In this document: positions 54,001 through 64,000 of the stretch, in pieces
Position numbering within the stretch: position 1 is the stretch's first letter
Layout of the letters: each line of letters opens with the position of its first letter
Assembly: GCF_019924045.1 (NCBI RefSeq)
Contig: NZ_JAHXBN010000017.1
Span: forward strand, 124,001-188,000
Source: Dyadobacter fermentans
GTDB lineage: Bacteria > Bacteroidota > Bacteroidia > Cytophagales > Spirosomataceae
Length of the DNA: 64,000 bases
Reading direction: 5' to 3'
The notes under the pieces: model-generated
What the model was told of the DNA's origin: nothing
Databases searched by the model: none
What the model saw: only the letters and a program-made list of their open reading frames with translations
Made by a program: the position numbers and the translations under genes

Positions 54001-54255
54001 CAACGGCAGGTCTTCTGGCTCGTTCAGCTCTTGCGCCTTCCCGGGAGGAATGATTGAATGATTGAATGATTGAATGACCGAATGATTGAATAAACAGCAT
54101 TCGGTCATTCAGTCATTCAAAATTCAATCATTCAAAATTCTCTCCCAGTGACATCTTACAAGAACATCGTTTCGTGAACTTACAGCAGCGGGTACTGCTC
54201 CGGATTTGCACCGGATTCCCTTTTAATCACGCCGGGGGCGCGAACCAATGAATAT
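54001..54255 (-). ncRNA. Cobalamin riboswitch (minus strand)
   Basis: Read on the minus strand: 'GGGAATCCGGTG', 'GCAGTACCCGCTGCTGTAAG', 'TGTCACTGGGAG', 'CTCCCGGGAAGGCGC' and the B12 box AGCCAGAAGACCTGCC (54005-54020). These are the ordered landmarks of the classic AdoCbl riboswitch. An extra long hairpin made of an 8-bp repeat (54048-54145) lies in the arm between the CACTG and GGGAAGG motifs. It precedes the Ni/Co transporter and BtuB-like genes by about 115 nt; a downstream stem (TTGCTTTC with GAAAGGCAA) may be part of the expression platform. Confidence 0.92.
54048..54145. repeat. 8-bp tandem repeat forming a hairpin inside the riboswitch
   Basis: GAATGATT three times, GAATGACC, GAATGATT and a partial unit run from 54048 to 54091. 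The 3' side (54098-54145) is a degenerate inverted copy. TGAATGACCGAATG (54071-54084) pairs perfectly with 54098-54111 over 14 bp, and pairing continues outward with gaps. Confidence 0.8.
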
Positions 54256-54329
54256 GCAAAGCTAGGTGTTTTTGTCGGAGATAAGCCAGAAAAATAGCCG
54301 AATACCGCTAACTTTGCAGCATTAAAAGT

Positions 54330-54500
54330 TCTTTAACATACTTCTCCAACAGGAAAAGGGATTGCATATCAACGCATTCCGGGGGAATCGTCGGGGCCAC
54401 CCAAATGGTGGAAGTCACGAGCTGTCGCGCAACTGTGAAGGTTCAATCATTGAGCTAAGCCAGAATACCCATCCTTTCCCTGTTGACAATGCTTTCGCGG
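54330..54500 (+). ncRNA. Cobalamin riboswitch (plus strand)
   Basis: 'GGTGGAAGTCACGAGCTGTC' followed by 'GCGCAACTGTGAAGG' is the conserved cobalamin riboswitch core, and AAGCCAGAATACCCATCC at about 54457-54474 is a B12-box-like end. Compared with the minus-strand copy it is more compact and lacks the CACTG...GGGAAGG arm. A small hairpin TGCTT...AAGCA at 54490-54510 follows. Transcription from it would run toward cobB, 670 nt away, across an antisense toxin-antitoxin pair. Only about 75 bp separate the two riboswitches. Confidence 0.8.
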
Positions 54501-54634
54501 TATGAAGCAGGGTCTGGTTTGGATATTCGTTGGTTTTCGCCCGTTTCGGCGGTCCGACGCCCGCCTGGCGACGTTGTCGCAGGGGAATACCTTTCTATTT
54601 TCTGCTGATTATTCCAACGACCTGTCAGCTTACG

Positions 54635-54967
54635 TTAAACCTTAATTTTTCTGGCTGCTTTGATTTTCGAAGGACTGCGACTGCTGTGAATGATGTTCAG
54701 AACTTCAATCCGCTCTGGTTTGATCCGGTAAATGACAAGGTATCTGCCATGTTGCAGGTTTCGGTACATACCGGTTTTAGTCGGAATGAAACGACAGACG
54801 GGATGATGAAGATATTCAGAAGAAAGCTGATTGAGGCGAACGTAAAGTTCTTCGACAAATACCGTTGCGGAAGAATAGGAAAAGGTTTCGAGGCCGTAAA
54901 TGTAAATATTTTCCAGACTTTCGATAGCCAGATCACTAATAACTACCGGGCGAATTTCGACTTCCAT
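54635..54967 (-). CDS. ParE/RelE-family toxin
   Basis: 110 residues. 'VEIRPVVISDLAIESLENIYIYGLETFSYSSATVFVEEL' and 'CRFIPTKTGMYRNLQHGRYLVIYRIKPERIEVLNIIHSSRSP' fit the ParE/RelE fold with the conserved Arg/Tyr strand 'YLVIYRI' and terminal 'IIHSSR'. It may be a ribosome-dependent nuclease or gyrase poison; the family cannot tell. The start overlaps the antitoxin gene by 25 nt. The locus is visibly more AT-rich than the cob genes. Confidence 0.85.
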   Translation of the reverse strand: MEVEIRPVVISDLAIESLENIYIYGLETFSYSSATVFVEELYVRLNQLSSEYLHHPVCRFIPTKTGMYRNLQHGRYLVIYRIKPERIEVLNIIHSSRSPSKIKAARKIKV

Positions 54968-55107
54968 TCAGCGATTTTCTGTTTTAAATCCTGCATAGAA
55001 TGAAATTTGCCGTGTTGAGTTTCTTGAACCATACGCTTTACTTCCTCTTCGGTCATAGGTTGACCTGGCAGTGCGTAGTTGGTTTTTAGTGTTTTGGTTT
55101 TTCCCAT
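54943..55107 (-). CDS. Antitoxin partner of the ParE/RelE-like toxin
   Basis: 54 residues from ATG 55107 to TAG 54943. It begins MGKTKTLKTNYALPGQPMTE and continues 'EEVKRMVQETQHGKFHSMQDL', then a basic helical tail ('KQKIAEWKSKFAR'). Size, position before the toxin, overlap and helical charged C-terminus fit a type II antitoxin. It is too short for simple ORF lists and could be missed. Confidence 0.7.
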   Translation of the reverse strand: MGKTKTLKTNYALPGQPMTEEEVKRMVQETQHGKFHSMQDLKQKIAEWKSKFAR

Positions 55108-55167
55108 AATCAAAAATAGGAAGGATTTAACTGAAAAGAAAATACGTATTCGGAATATAGCAATCTC

Positions 55168-56553
55168 ATGACGAGCACAAAGTCCAGTTTCCTAATCTCT
55201 GCTCCGTCGAGCAATTCGGGTAAGACTACGCTGACCCTGGGGCTGCTGCGGGCGTTGCGGGACCAGGGGCTTGGAGTACAATCGTTCAAATGCGGGCCGG
55301 ATTATATCGATACGATCCACCATGGTACAGCGGCCGGGAGGCCGGGCCTGAACCTGGATACTTTTATGGCGTCGGAGGCGCATATGCGTGCCGTGTATAC
55401 GCATTATGCGTCACGTGCAGATGTGAGCGTGACCGAGGGCGTGATGGGGCTTTTCGACGGAGCCGATAAAATGAAGGGCAGCAGCGCGGAAATTGCGGCC
55501 CTGCTGGATATACCGGTAGTGCTCGTGATCAATGCGCGGTCGATGGCATATTCGGCGGCTCCGTTGATTTACGGCTTGAAGAACTTTTATCCGGGTATTC
55601 GTGTGGTGGGGGCCATATTCAACTTTGTGAGCACCGAATCGCATTACCGGTTTTTGCAGGATGCATGCGTCGACGCCGGTGTGGAAGCATTGGGGTATTT
55701 GCCTACGAACGATGAACTGAATATTCCTTCCCGGCATTTGGGACTGCATATTTCAGCCGACACAGATTATGAACAGATTATCCGAAAGCTGGCAGAAATT
55801 ATCCCGCGGACAGTGAACCTGGACAGGCTGCTGGAACTTACTGCCGTGAGTTGCAGCGGTGAAAATGAGTCGGTTTTAAGTCAGGAAAATCAATCATGTC
55901 TTCAAGACTATCCTGGGAACCTCCGCATTACCATCGCGAAGGACGAGGCATTTTCATTCCTGTATCACCAGAATATAGCATGCTTACGCGCCTTCGGAGA
56001 AGTGCGGTGGTTCAGCCCTTTGCATGACCGGGTTTTGCCTGAAACCGACTTCCTATACCTGCCGGGAGGCTATCCCGAGCTGTTTGCGAGGCAATTGTCG
56101 GGCAATCAAACGATGCTGGAAAGTATCCGGAACTACTGTGCAAACGGCGGACTGGCCTACGCGGAATGCGGCGGGCTGATGTACCTGGGCAAAGAAATCA
56201 TCGATGGCGAAGGCGATGGTTTCAGGATGACAGGAGCACTCGATTTGTCGACGACGATCCGGCATTCGAAAATGACACTCGGTTATAGGGTCATGCATTG
56301 GGATGATCTGGAAATGAAAGGCCACGAATTCCATTACTCTTCACTGAAAGAGCCATTTGTGCAGGCGACGCTTGCACAAATGACTAATGCAAGGGGTATA
56401 CCTGTCGATACACAATTTTTTAGAGCGAAAAATACCTTTGCCAGTTATGCCCACTTCTACTGGGCCGACAAGCCTGAGTTTATTCAACACCTCATCAACA
56501 AAACCACAAAAAAAGCCGACGGCCGACAGCCGAAAGTTGACAGCCCACAATGA
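55168..56553 (+). CDS. cobB: Cobyrinate a,c-diamide synthase
   Basis: 461 residues. The dethiobiotin-synthetase-like ATPase half has the P-loop 'PSSNSGKTT' (13-21) and '[14 protein letters not shown]'; the C-terminal glutamine amidotransferase half has '[12 protein letters not shown]' with the catalytic Cys and 'GHEFHYS' with the His. It amidates the a and c side chains of cobyrinate. First gene of the biosynthetic operon; its stop overlaps the CobN start (ATGA). Confidence 0.94.
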   Translation: MTSTKSSFLISAPSSNSGKTTLTLGLLRALRDQGLGVQSFKCGPDYIDTIHHGTAAGRPGLNLDTFMASEAHMRAVYTHYASRADVSVTEGVMGLFDGADKMKGSSAEIAALLDIPVVLVINARSMAYSAAPLIYGLKNFYPGIRVVGAIFNFVSTESHYRFLQDACVDAGVEALGYLPTNDELNIPSRHLGLHISADTDYEQIIRKLAEIIPRTVNLDRLLELTAVSCSGENESVLSQENQSCLQDYPGNLRITIAKDEAFSFLYHQNIACLRAFGEVRWFSPLHDRVLPETDFLYLPGGYPELFARQLSGNQTMLESIRNYCANGGLAYAECGGLMYLGKEIIDGEGDGFRMTGALDLSTTIRHSKMTLGYRVMHWDDLEMKGHEFHYSSLKEPFVQATLAQMTNARGIPVDTQFFRAKNTFASYAHFYWADKPEFIQHLINKTTKKADGRQPKVDSPQ

Positions 56554-59500
56554 AACGACAGCGTGTTACCCGATCCGACGGAAAGTCCATTAACCTTGTG
56601 CAGCGGCGCGGGCATCTTTCCTATTGCTACAATGCCTGCTGCTGCGGGCGTGTCGATCGCGGGTATGCGCCTATTCCCGTGGAATTATACAAGAATGAGT
56701 GGCTGAGGCGGAAGCTTCGGAATGTGGTGCACATGACCAAAGGTGGCTGTCTGGGACCGTGCACGCTGGCCAATGTGGTAACGCTCCTGTTTGACGGGCA
56801 TTCGGTGTGGTTCCATTCCATTAATTACGAATGGCAGATCATCGCGATTTTCGACTACATCGAAAGCATGGTAAAGGCTGACCGGTACCTGGTGCCGCCT
56901 TCGGACCTGGCCGAATATGTATTTCAATTTTATACCTGGAAAGGCTCCGAAACCGCCACCGAACTCGGGCAGACGGCCATTCCTACCGACGGTATCGTGT
57001 TCCTCACACATGCGGACACGGACCTACTCACGCTCGACCGCGCGATGCAGCTTCTGCCCGACGACTTTCCCAAAACGACGGGCATCAGCCTGATGGCGAT
57101 CAAAAGCGAGGAGCAGATGCAGCAGTTGTTGCAACGCGAGATTGCAGAGGCAAAAATTATCATCATCCGCATTCATGGACGGCTCAGCAGCATTCCCGGG
57201 TTTAATGAGCTGTTAAAACTGGCCGGGCAGCGGGGCCAGCACCTGATCGTGGTGAGTGGTACAGGAGAATTGAACCCCGAATTTGCCGCCGTATCGACGG
57301 TTGCCCCAGACATTTTACATGAAACCCTGGCCTATTTACACGCCGGTGGTTACAGTAACCTTATTTCGCTCCTAAGCTACCTTTCGGATCATTTGCTGAT
57401 GACCGGTTTCGGGGCAGAGAGCCCCGTTAGCTTGCCGGAGCAAGGTATCTACCATCCCGATTTACCCGAATTTGCCGACCCATCCGACTGGCTGAAATAC
57501 CGCAATCCAGCCCTGGCGACGGTAGGTATTACCTTTTACAGGGCGCATTGGCTGAGCGGGAATACCCAATTTGTGGATGCGATGATCCGCGCGCTCGAAG
57601 ATCGTGGTGTGAATGTGCTGCCTGTGTTCACTTCGTCACTCAAATCGATCAATATCGAGACCGGAAAGCCGCTTGCATTTGAGTTTTTCGAGCCGCGTAC
57701 AGGAATGGGAATCGATGTGTTGGTCAATACGATTTCGTTTGCCATGACGGATATTCAGCCGGTAGGGCAGGGGAGCGATCCTTCACGGGCATTACTCGAC
57801 CTGAATGTGCCGGTTTTACAGGCGATCACGAGCGGTATGGGACGCGGGCCGTGGGAATCGTCGGCGCGGGGGCTCAATCCGCTTGATACGGCAATGAATG
57901 TGGCCATTCCCGAGTTCGACGGGCGCATCATTACCGTACCCGTTTCATTTAAGGAAAAAGGAAAAGATACGCGCGGGTACGATCCGTTGGATAACCGGAT
58001 CGATCGGGTTGCTGGTTTAGCTATCCGGTTTGCACGTTTAAGATATTTAAAGAATGCCGACAAAAAGGTCGCATTCATATTTACCAATTCCAATACCAAA
58101 GCTTCCCAGATCGGAAATGCGGTGGGGCTGGACGCGCCGGCGTCGCTCATGAATATCCTGCGGGCAATGCAGGACGAAGGCTATCGGATCGATGATCTGC
58201 CCGCAACGGGAACGGAGTTGATTCATACATTGATAGACCGGTGTGCCTATGACGAGGATTTCCTGACGCCGGGCCAGCTCGCGCAGGCTGCGGCCAGAGT
58301 TCCTGCCGCACAATATGCAGGCTGGTTTGACGAATTGCCCGAAGCTGCCCGGCAGAAAATGCTGAAACAATGGGGGCCGGCTCCGGGTGAAACCTATGTA
58401 CACGAAGGGCATATTGCATTGGCCGGGCTCAATTTAGGCCATGCATTTGTGGCGTTGCAGCCGCCACGGGGCTATGGTATGGACCCGGACGCGATCTATC
58501 ACCAGCCCGATTTGCCTCCTACACATCATTATTACGCATTGTACCGATGGCTTCGCGACGGCTGGGGTGCCGATGCCATCGTGCACGTAGGGAAGCACGG
58601 GACGCTGGAATGGCTGCCTGGAAAAGGGATAGGATTGTCGGAGAACTGCTTTCCCGATGCGTTTCTTGCCGATTTGCCGTTGTTTTACCCATTCATCATC
58701 AACGACCCCGGCGAGGGGTCACAAGCCAAACGGCGTGCGCATGCGGTGATTGTCGATCATTTGACACCCCCGATGACTTCCGCGGATACTTATGGTGAAT
58801 TGGCGCAACTCACGCAATTGGTAGATGAATATTACCAGGTTGAAAGCCTGGACCCTTCCAAATTGCCGCTGTTGCAAAGGCAAATCTGGGATCTGATCAA
58901 ACAGACCAACCTGGATGCTGATCTTGCGGCCATGCTGAGCCGCGATCATGGCGATCATAAGCACGACTGGGACGATGATATGACGCCCGAGGGGGTACCG
59001 GTTAGCCTCGCGGAAATGGATGGAAAGGACATTGCGCATTTGATCGAGGATATCGACGGCTATTTATGCGAGCTTGGCGCCGCGCAAATCCGGAACGGGT
59101 TGCATACGCTGGGTGAGATGCCGGAAGGCGATGCATTGGTGGACATGCTGCAATCACTCACACGGCTTCCGAATGGCCCAGTGCCGGGTATGCAGGCTGT
59201 TTTAGGAAATATTTTTGGTTTTAATATTGATACACTTCATCAACAAAAAGGGCAAAAGTTGCATATACCGGCAGATAGCCTGGCGGCGTGGGCAGGCAGG
59301 CCGGTTGTAACCGCCGCCGATGCGCTCGAAGTTCTCGATGAAATGGCGGCGCATATTATCAGGCTGTTTGAGCATTACCGATTTGACGGAACAGCGATTG
59401 ATCAGGTCATATTTGAGTCGATCGAACGTAACCCGAACTTACCGGAGCTTGCCGGTCTCCGCAAAATACTGAGTTTTATATCCGGGCAACTCGTTGGGAA

Positions 59501-60830
59501 TCTGGCCCGGACAGACGAAGAAATTACTAACCTTCTGCATGGCCTCTCGGGCGGCTACGTACCTGCGGGCCCAAGTGGTGCGCCTACGCGAGGGATGGCG
59601 CATATCCTCCCTACGGGACGGAATTTTTATGCCGTCGATCCTCGGGTATTGCCTTCCAAGGCGGCTTGGGAAGTGGGCCAGCAATTGGCCAGGGAGGTGT
59701 TGGACCGCCATTGGAAGGAAGCCGGCAGGTATCCCGAAAGTGTCGGAATCAGCATCTGGGGTACGAGCGCCATGCGCACGCACGGCGACGATGTGGCCGA
59801 AGTACTGGCATTGCTAGGGGTACGGCCCGTTTGGCAGGCAGAGAGCAGGCGGATCAATGGACTGGAAATCATTCCGTTGGCCGAACTTGGTCGTCCGCGG
59901 ATCGATGTGACGACGCGCATCAGCGGTTTTTTCAGGGACGCATTTCCGCACCTGATCGAACTGTTGGATGAAGCTGTGCAGATGGTGATTGCCGCGGATG
60001 AGCCATTGGAGGAGAATTTTGTAAAAAAACACTATTTAAAAGAACTCACCGACCTGCAAAAGGACGATACATTATCCATTGAACAGGTCGAAGAGCGGGC
60101 TGCCTACCGTATTTTCGGGGCTGCACCCGGTAGTTACGGGGCCGGGATATTGCCTTTGATCAATGAAAAGAACTGGCAAACCGATGCTGACTTTGCGCAA
60201 ACGTACATTAACTGGGGCGGCTATGCGTATTCGCGCAACGCGCAGGGCGTGGATGCCCGGAAGGAATTCACCCGACGGCTTGCAGGCGTGGAAGTAGCGT
60301 TGCATAACCAGGACAACCGGGAGCACGACCTGTTCGATAGTGACGATTACCTGCAATTTCATGGCGGGATGATCGCCACGATCCGTAACCTGACAGGCCA
60401 GCAGCCCAGGCATTATTTTGGCGATTCGCAGGATCCCGCGCGGCCGGTAGTAAGGGATTTGAAAGAAGAAACACTACGGGTTTTCAGGTCGCGCGTCGTG
60501 AACCCGAAATGGATCGAGAGTATTAAAAAACACCACTATAAAGGTGCGCTGGAACTCACGGCCACGGTCGATTACCTCTTTGGCTACGACGCTACGGCCG
60601 GGGTCGTCGATGATTGGATGTACGAAAAGGTAGCCGAAACCTACGCGCTGGATGCTGCCATGCAGCAGTTTTTCGAAGAAAACAGCCCGTGGGCACTTCA
60701 CGCCATTACCGAGCGCCTGCTGGAAGCGGCACAGCGGGGACTTTGGGAGAAGCCATCGGAAGAAGCACTGGAAGGTTTGAAGGATTTGTATCTCAAAAGT
60801 GAGGCGCTGCTGGAATCCAGGAGCGAATAA
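56550..60830 (+). CDS. cobN: Cobaltochelatase subunit CobN with N-terminal [2Fe-2S]-type domain
   Basis: 1426 residues, longer than usual CobN (about 1270). Residues 1-120 are a thioredoxin-like ferredoxin module: Cys26, 30, 31, 32 ('[16 protein letters not shown]') and Cys67/71 ('[12 protein letters not shown]'). The rest is CobN: '[38 protein letters not shown]', '[17 protein letters not shown]', '[21 protein letters not shown]'. It inserts cobalt into hydrogenobyrinate diamide. Partner ATPase subunits are in the next gene. The fused module recalls CbiW-type 2Fe-2S proteins; its role is not established. Confidence 0.93.
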   Translation: MKRQRVTRSDGKSINLVQRRGHLSYCYNACCCGRVDRGYAPIPVELYKNEWLRRKLRNVVHMTKGGCLGPCTLANVVTLLFDGHSVWFHSINYEWQIIAIFDYIESMVKADRYLVPPSDLAEYVFQFYTWKGSETATELGQTAIPTDGIVFLTHADTDLLTLDRAMQLLPDDFPKTTGISLMAIKSEEQMQQLLQREIAEAKIIIIRIHGRLSSIPGFNELLKLAGQRGQHLIVVSGTGELNPEFAAVSTVAPDILHETLAYLHAGGYSNLISLLSYLSDHLLMTGFGAESPVSLPEQGIYHPDLPEFADPSDWLKYRNPALATVGITFYRAHWLSGNTQFVDAMIRALEDRGVNVLPVFTSSLKSINIETGKPLAFEFFEPRTGMGIDVLVNTISFAMTDIQPVGQGSDPSRALLDLNVPVLQAITSGMGRGPWESSARGLNPLDTAMNVAIPEFDGRIITVPVSFKEKGKDTRGYDPLDNRIDRVAGLAIRFARLRYLKNADKKVAFIFTNSNTKASQIGNAVGLDAPASLMNILRAMQDEGYRIDDLPATGTELIHTLIDRCAYDEDFLTPGQLAQAAARVPAAQYAGWFDELPEAARQKMLKQWGPAPGETYVHEGHIALAGLNLGHAFVALQPPRGYGMDPDAIYHQPDLPPTHHYYALYRWLRDGWGADAIVHVGKHGTLEWLPGKGIGLSENCFPDAFLADLPLFYPFIINDPGEGSQAKRRAHAVIVDHLTPPMTSADTYGELAQLTQLVDEYYQVESLDPSKLPLLQRQIWDLIKQTNLDADLAAMLSRDHGDHKHDWDDDMTPEGVPVSLAEMDGKDIAHLIEDIDGYLCELGAAQIRNGLHTLGEMPEGDALVDMLQSLTRLPNGPVPGMQAVLGNIFGFNIDTLHQQKGQKLHIPADSLAAWAGRPVVTAADALEVLDEMAAHIIRLFEHYRFDGTAIDQVIFESIERNPNLPELAGLRKILSFISGQLVGNLARTDEEITNLLHGLSGGYVPAGPSGAPTRGMAHILPTGRNFYAVDPRVLPSKAAWEVGQQLAREVLDRHWKEAGRYPESVGISIWGTSAMRTHGDDVAEVLALLGVRPVWQAESRRINGLEIIPLAELGRPRIDVTTRISGFFRDAFPHLIELLDEAVQMVIAADEPLEENFVKKHYLKELTDLQKDDTLSIEQVEERAAYRIFGAAPGSYGAGILPLINEKNWQTDADFAQTYINWGGYAYSRNAQGVDARKEFTRRLAGVEVALHNQDNREHDLFDSDDYLQFHGGMIATIRNLTGQQPRHYFGDSQDPARPVVRDLKEETLRVFRSRVVNPKWIESIKKHHYKGALELTATVDYLFGYDATAGVVDDWMYEKVAETYALDAAMQQFFEENSPWALHAITERLLEAAQRGLWEKPSEEALEGLKDLYLKSEALLESRSE

Positions 60831-60841
60831 TGCCCTTTTAA

Positions 60842-62698
60842 ATGAATATTGAAATGAATTTATACCCGTTTTCCGCCATCGTCGGGCAAGAGAAACTGAA
60901 AAAGGCATTGCTGCTGTGTGCCATCAATCCGGGCATTGGCGGAGTTCTGATCAAGGGTGAGAAGGGCACGGCCAAAAGCACCGCGGTACGCGGACTGGCG
61001 GAGGTAATGCCTGCGTTGGCGAACACAGGCGAACCGGTACCATTCGTCGATTTGCCATTGGGTGCATCGGAGGACCGGGTACTTGGTAGCCTGGACATCG
61101 AGGCGATCCTTTCCAATAAAACGAAAAAGTTGCTCCCAGGCCTGCTCGCGAGTGCGCACGAGGGGATATTGTATATAGATGAGGTGAATCTCCTTTCCGA
61201 CCACCTGGTGGATGTGTTGCTGGATGTGGCGGCGTCGGGAGTCAATACGGTTCAGCGCGAAGGGCTTTCGGTGAGCCATCCGGCGCGGTTTGTGCTGATC
61301 GGGACAATGAACCCCGAAGAAGGAAACCTCCGTCCGCAATTTTTGGACCGGTTCGGATTGATGGTGGAAGTAGGAGCTCAAACCGATGTGCAGGCCAGGA
61401 CTGAGGTTGTGCGGAGAAGGATTGCATTTGAGAGCGACCCGGCTACGTTTGTGGATCATTGGGCGAATGGGCAGGAAGCTATGAAGGAGGAAATAAGTAG
61501 CGCGAGAGCTTTGTTGCCGCTTGTCCAAATGCCCGATGGTTTGCTCAAAATGATTAGCCAGCTATGCATTGAATGGGATGTTAGCAGTCTGCGGGCCGAC
61601 ATCGTGCTGTACAAAACAGCGATCACCATAGCCGCATTGAACGGACGGACGGTAGTAACCCCGCAGGATATACGAGAAGGAGTCGAGCTGGTTTTGATCC
61701 ACAGGAAAGGCAAAAAAGCATTGCCGCCTCAAACCGGACGGGCTACGGATGATAGTCAGGAGAACTCAGAGCAAGACGAAGCAGCCCAGCCTGATGCACA
61801 ACTTGCAAATCAGACAAAAACTGCGGCGAATGATCTGGAAAAAGGGGAGTGCGGTGAAGGAAATTGCGATGACATGCAGCATGAAAGTGTAGCAGGTATT
61901 GATTTTAGAATGAATATTCCAGAATTACCCAATGCTGATCCTGTTAGTCTTCCCAATTCAGCCGAAGGTCGTGCAATTAAGGTCAGACAAAGCGAGAAAG
62001 GTTTCCAGGTGCGGGCGGTTAAAAGCGAGACTACCACGGACATTGCATTAACTGAAACACTGGTACATGCCTTGGCACGCGATCCTGATAACTTGAGTAT
62101 CGGCAGGCAGGACTTGCATCAGAAAGTCAGAAATGGAAAGGCCGGTCACCTCATTGTTTTTGTGGTAGATGCTTCGGGCTCAATGGCTGCCGGCAAGCGA
62201 ATGGAGGCCGTGAAAGGAAGCGTAATGAGCTTGCTGCAAGATGCTTATCAGAAACGTAATATGGTGGCAGTGATAGGCTTCCGTGGTGTGGAAGCGACGG
62301 TGCTGCTCGAACCGACCCGAAGTACCGAGCAGGCTGAGCTGGCATTGGAAAAACTGCCGACGGGAGGCCGTACGCCATTGCCGCACGCATTGCAGCTCGC
62401 CGGAAATATGCTTACATCTTTCGCGAAAAGCGAGCGGATTCAGCCATTTCTTGTGATATTAAGTGATGGAAAGGCCAATGTGCCTTTGCCTGGGGCAGGC
62501 GGAGATGCCTGGGCGCAGTCGGTGCGGCTGGCCGAAAATCTGAAATATCCCGCACTCGTGCTGGATACCGAAAGTGGTTATGTCCGTTACGGAAAAGCGA
62601 GGAAACTCGCCACGGCACTGGATGGAGCTTATTTGTCTTTGCAGGAGATCTCGGCCAACGAAATTACGGGCTCGATTGCCGGGCGTATTGATATTTAA
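60842..62698 (+). CDS. Fused ChlI/ChlD-type chelatase ATPase subunit (cobalt chelatase partner)
   Basis: 618 residues. AAA+ domain (1-290) with Walker A 'GEKGTAKS' (39-46), Walker B '[10 protein letters not shown]' and sensor '[20 protein letters not shown]', as in BchI/ChlI. An acidic, Gln/Asp-rich linker (about 300-380) leads to a VWA domain with MIDAS 'DASGSM' (443-448), as in ChlD. Both halves in one chain match the small-subunit fusion used with CobN in some bacteria instead of CobS/CobT. It lies 11 nt after cobN. ATP-driven cobalt insertion is the likely role. Confidence 0.9.
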   Translation: MNIEMNLYPFSAIVGQEKLKKALLLCAINPGIGGVLIKGEKGTAKSTAVRGLAEVMPALANTGEPVPFVDLPLGASEDRVLGSLDIEAILSNKTKKLLPGLLASAHEGILYIDEVNLLSDHLVDVLLDVAASGVNTVQREGLSVSHPARFVLIGTMNPEEGNLRPQFLDRFGLMVEVGAQTDVQARTEVVRRRIAFESDPATFVDHWANGQEAMKEEISSARALLPLVQMPDGLLKMISQLCIEWDVSSLRADIVLYKTAITIAALNGRTVVTPQDIREGVELVLIHRKGKKALPPQTGRATDDSQENSEQDEAAQPDAQLANQTKTAANDLEKGECGEGNCDDMQHESVAGIDFRMNIPELPNADPVSLPNSAEGRAIKVRQSEKGFQVRAVKSETTTDIALTETLVHALARDPDNLSIGRQDLHQKVRNGKAGHLIVFVVDASGSMAAGKRMEAVKGSVMSLLQDAYQKRNMVAVIGFRGVEATVLLEPTRSTEQAELALEKLPTGGRTPLPHALQLAGNMLTSFAKSERIQPFLVILSDGKANVPLPGAGGDAWAQSVRLAENLKYPALVLDTESGYVRYGKARKLATALDGAYLSLQEISANEITGSIAGRIDI

Positions 62699-62703
62699 AT
62701 GCG

Positions 62704-64000
62704 ATGGATACTAGAAAATTACGCCCTATCATGTTTGTGGGGACAGGCTCGGATGTAGGTAAAAGTGTGATCACGGCCGGTTTTTGCAGGATATTCAAAC
62801 AGGACGGTTACCAGCCGGCACCGTTCAAGGCGCAGAATATGTCGCTTAACAGTTTTGTGACGGCCGACGGCCTCGAACTCGGACGTGCGCAGGCTGTGCA
62901 AGCAGAGGCGGCGCAAATTCCCTGCGAGTCGGATATGAATCCTGTCCTGCTCAAACCGACGAATGACAAGACCTCGCAGGTCGTTTTGAATGGAAAGCCG
63001 GTCGGGAATCAGTCGGCTTACGAGTACTTTATGGCGAATGATCGTAAGGAGTTATTTTCGGCCGTCAAGGAAGCGTTCGATCGGCTTGCTGCCAGGTATT
63101 CGCCGATTGTTATGGAAGGAGCGGGGAGTATTTCGGAGCTTAATCTGAAACACAGGGATATTACAAATCTGAGAATGGCCGTTCACGCCGGAGCAGCTGC
63201 TTACCTGATCGCCGACATCGATAAAGGCGGCGTTTTTGGGAGTGTTTATGGTACCATCGCATTGCTCACACCTGAGGAGCGCGCGTGTATGAAGGGCGTC
63301 ATTATCAACAAGTTCAGGGGGGATGGGAGGCTGTTCGAAGAAGGTAAAAGAATGCTGGAAGAGCTGACTGGGCTGCCGGTGGTGGGAATTTTACCTTATT
63401 TCAGGGATATTCACATAGAACAGGAAGATTCTGTTTCATTGGAACTCAAATACCGGTCGGCGGTAGAAGGGAAAGTGAATGTGGCGGTGATCCTGCTAAA
63501 AAGGCTTTCGAACTTCACAGACTTCGATCGTCTCGAAAAAGATCCCCGGGTGAATTTGTATTATACCAATGAGCCTTCGGAAATTACCAAAGCCTCGGTG
63601 ATCATCATTCCGGGAAGTAAAAATACGATCGAGGACATGCTGGCTGTGAAAAATAGCGGTGTTGCGAAAGCCATTTATGACGCGCACAAGCTTGGAAAGA
63701 CGGTGATAGGAATTTGCGGGGGCTATCAGATGCTCGGTGAGCGCATTCTCGATCCGCATCATGTCGAAAGTGATATTGAAGAATTGCCAGGGTTGGGATT
63801 ACTGCCTGTCAAAACCATTTTGCAAGCTGAAAAGACGACATTGCAATGTGCGTTCAGGTTCCGCCAAAGCGGGGAACAATGTTTGGGCTACGAGATCCAT
63901 ATGGGTGAAACCACTGCGTTACAACCCGGAGAGGCCGTTGCCGCATTCTCAGACGGCCGCCGCGACGGCTATTTCCGCGACGCACGCACGTGGGGCACCT
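62704..64000 (+). CDS. cobQ: Cobyric acid synthase, 3' end beyond the window
   Basis: 432 complete codons, open at the window end. 'MFVGTGSDVGKSVITAGFCRIFKQDG' gives the P-loop, 'PAPFKAQNMSLNSFV', 'EAAQIPCESDMNPVLLKPT' and 'YLIADIDKGGVFGSVYGTI' are CobQ landmarks, and 'GICGGYQMLG' carries the amidotransferase Cys. It amidates cobyrinate diamide at the b, d, e and g positions. It starts five nt after the chelatase stop. It is missing from ORF-style lists because no stop occurs in the window. Confidence 0.93.
   Translation, partial: MDTRKLRPIMFVGTGSDVGKSVITAGFCRIFKQDGYQPAPFKAQNMSLNSFVTADGLELGRAQAVQAEAAQIPCESDMNPVLLKPTNDKTSQVVLNGKPVGNQSAYEYFMANDRKELFSAVKEAFDRLAARYSPIVMEGAGSISELNLKHRDITNLRMAVHAGAAAYLIADIDKGGVFGSVYGTIALLTPEERACMKGVIINKFRGDGRLFEEGKRMLEELTGLPVVGILPYFRDIHIEQEDSVSLELKYRSAVEGKVNVAVILLKRLSNFTDFDRLEKDPRVNLYYTNEPSEITKASVIIIPGSKNTIEDMLAVKNSGVAKAIYDAHKLGKTVIGICGGYQMLGERILDPHHVESDIEELPGLGLLPVKTILQAEKTTLQCAFRFRQSGEQCLGYEIHMGETTALQPGEAVAAFSDGRRDGYFRDARTWGT

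Noticed and set aside
54048..54145. GAATGATT repeats as a CRISPR or phage attachment site
   Set aside because: The unit is 8 bp with no spacers, the block lies inside a well-marked cobalamin riboswitch, and its two halves pair as a hairpin.
54530..55003. 157-codon plus-strand frame after the riboswitch as a B12-regulated gene
   Set aside because: It lies opposite the toxin and antitoxin, has no recognisable domain and a poor amino-acid pattern; the minus-strand genes explain the region.
56550..56910. Ferredoxin-like start of CobN as a separate gene joined by a sequencing error
   Set aside because: The frame is continuous, there is no second start with a convincing context near the domain border, and the CobB stop overlaps the first ATG as in a normal operon.

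Overview
The window looks like a chromosomal segment of a free-living, polysaccharide-degrading member of the Bacteroidota, probably order Cytophagales (Dyadobacter/Spirosoma-like). The evidence is two SusC/SusD pairs, an ECF sigma/FecR pair feeding a SusC with an STN domain, a GLPGLI protein, a type IX secretion sorting domain, lipoproteins with LxxC-type lipoboxes, TAnnTTTG-like promoter elements and mostly absent Shine-Dalgarno sites. Base composition is moderately GC-rich and fairly even, apart from a few AT-richer islands at two toxin-antitoxin-like pairs and a small DUF6169-like locus. I saw no rRNA, tRNA, insertion sequence, prophage or CRISPR array.

Layout, left to right. 0.1-9 kb: a secreted T9SS cargo protein, a GLPGLI plus beta-barrel receptor operon, a multi-pass membrane protein and an OmpR-type two-component system; a shared 29-bp operator-like sequence links the last operon to the GLPGLI operon. 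9-20 kb: an exported Cthe_2159-type beta-helix lipoprotein, a sulfatase, small proteins, a Xre/RES toxin-antitoxin module, a cupredoxin-headed PVC-type propeller protein, an iron-permease-like protein and a DUF748 protein. 19-21 kb: two tandemly duplicated DGPF/YCII proteins and an ECF42-type sigma factor. 21.5-30 kb: an apparent operon of GH95 alpha-fucosidase, PVC-type cytochrome c lipoprotein, PQQ dehydrogenase with cytochrome domain and a Tat-exported ManD-like dehydratase, which reads as envelope-located sugar release and oxidation. 30-39 kb: ECF sigma, repeat-rich intergenic DNA, FecR, SusC with STN domain, SusD, then an SGNH hydrolase with TPRs. 39-43 kb: a LytS/LytR-type system whose operon encloses two small secreted paralogues. 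43-51 kb: CHRD and NTF2-like proteins and a second SusC/SusD pair.

51-64 kb is a vitamin B12 locus. Two cobalamin riboswitches lie back to back. The minus-strand one controls a Ni/Co-type transporter and a BtuB-like TonB receptor. The plus-strand one points toward cobB, cobN, a fused ChlI/ChlD-type chelatase subunit and cobQ (cut by the window end), but a ParE/RelE-like toxin-antitoxin pair lies between that riboswitch and cobB on the opposite strand.

The most unusual sequence-level observations are: a perfect 39-bp palindrome inserted in frame between signal peptide and catalytic domain of the GH95 enzyme; the duplicated operator; matching ECF42-type promoters before both DGPF genes; palindromes and 27-bp repeats between the sigma and FecR genes; and an 8-bp microsatellite that builds an extra hairpin in a cobalamin riboswitch. 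Two short genes (46 and 54 codons) were found by reading the strand directly.
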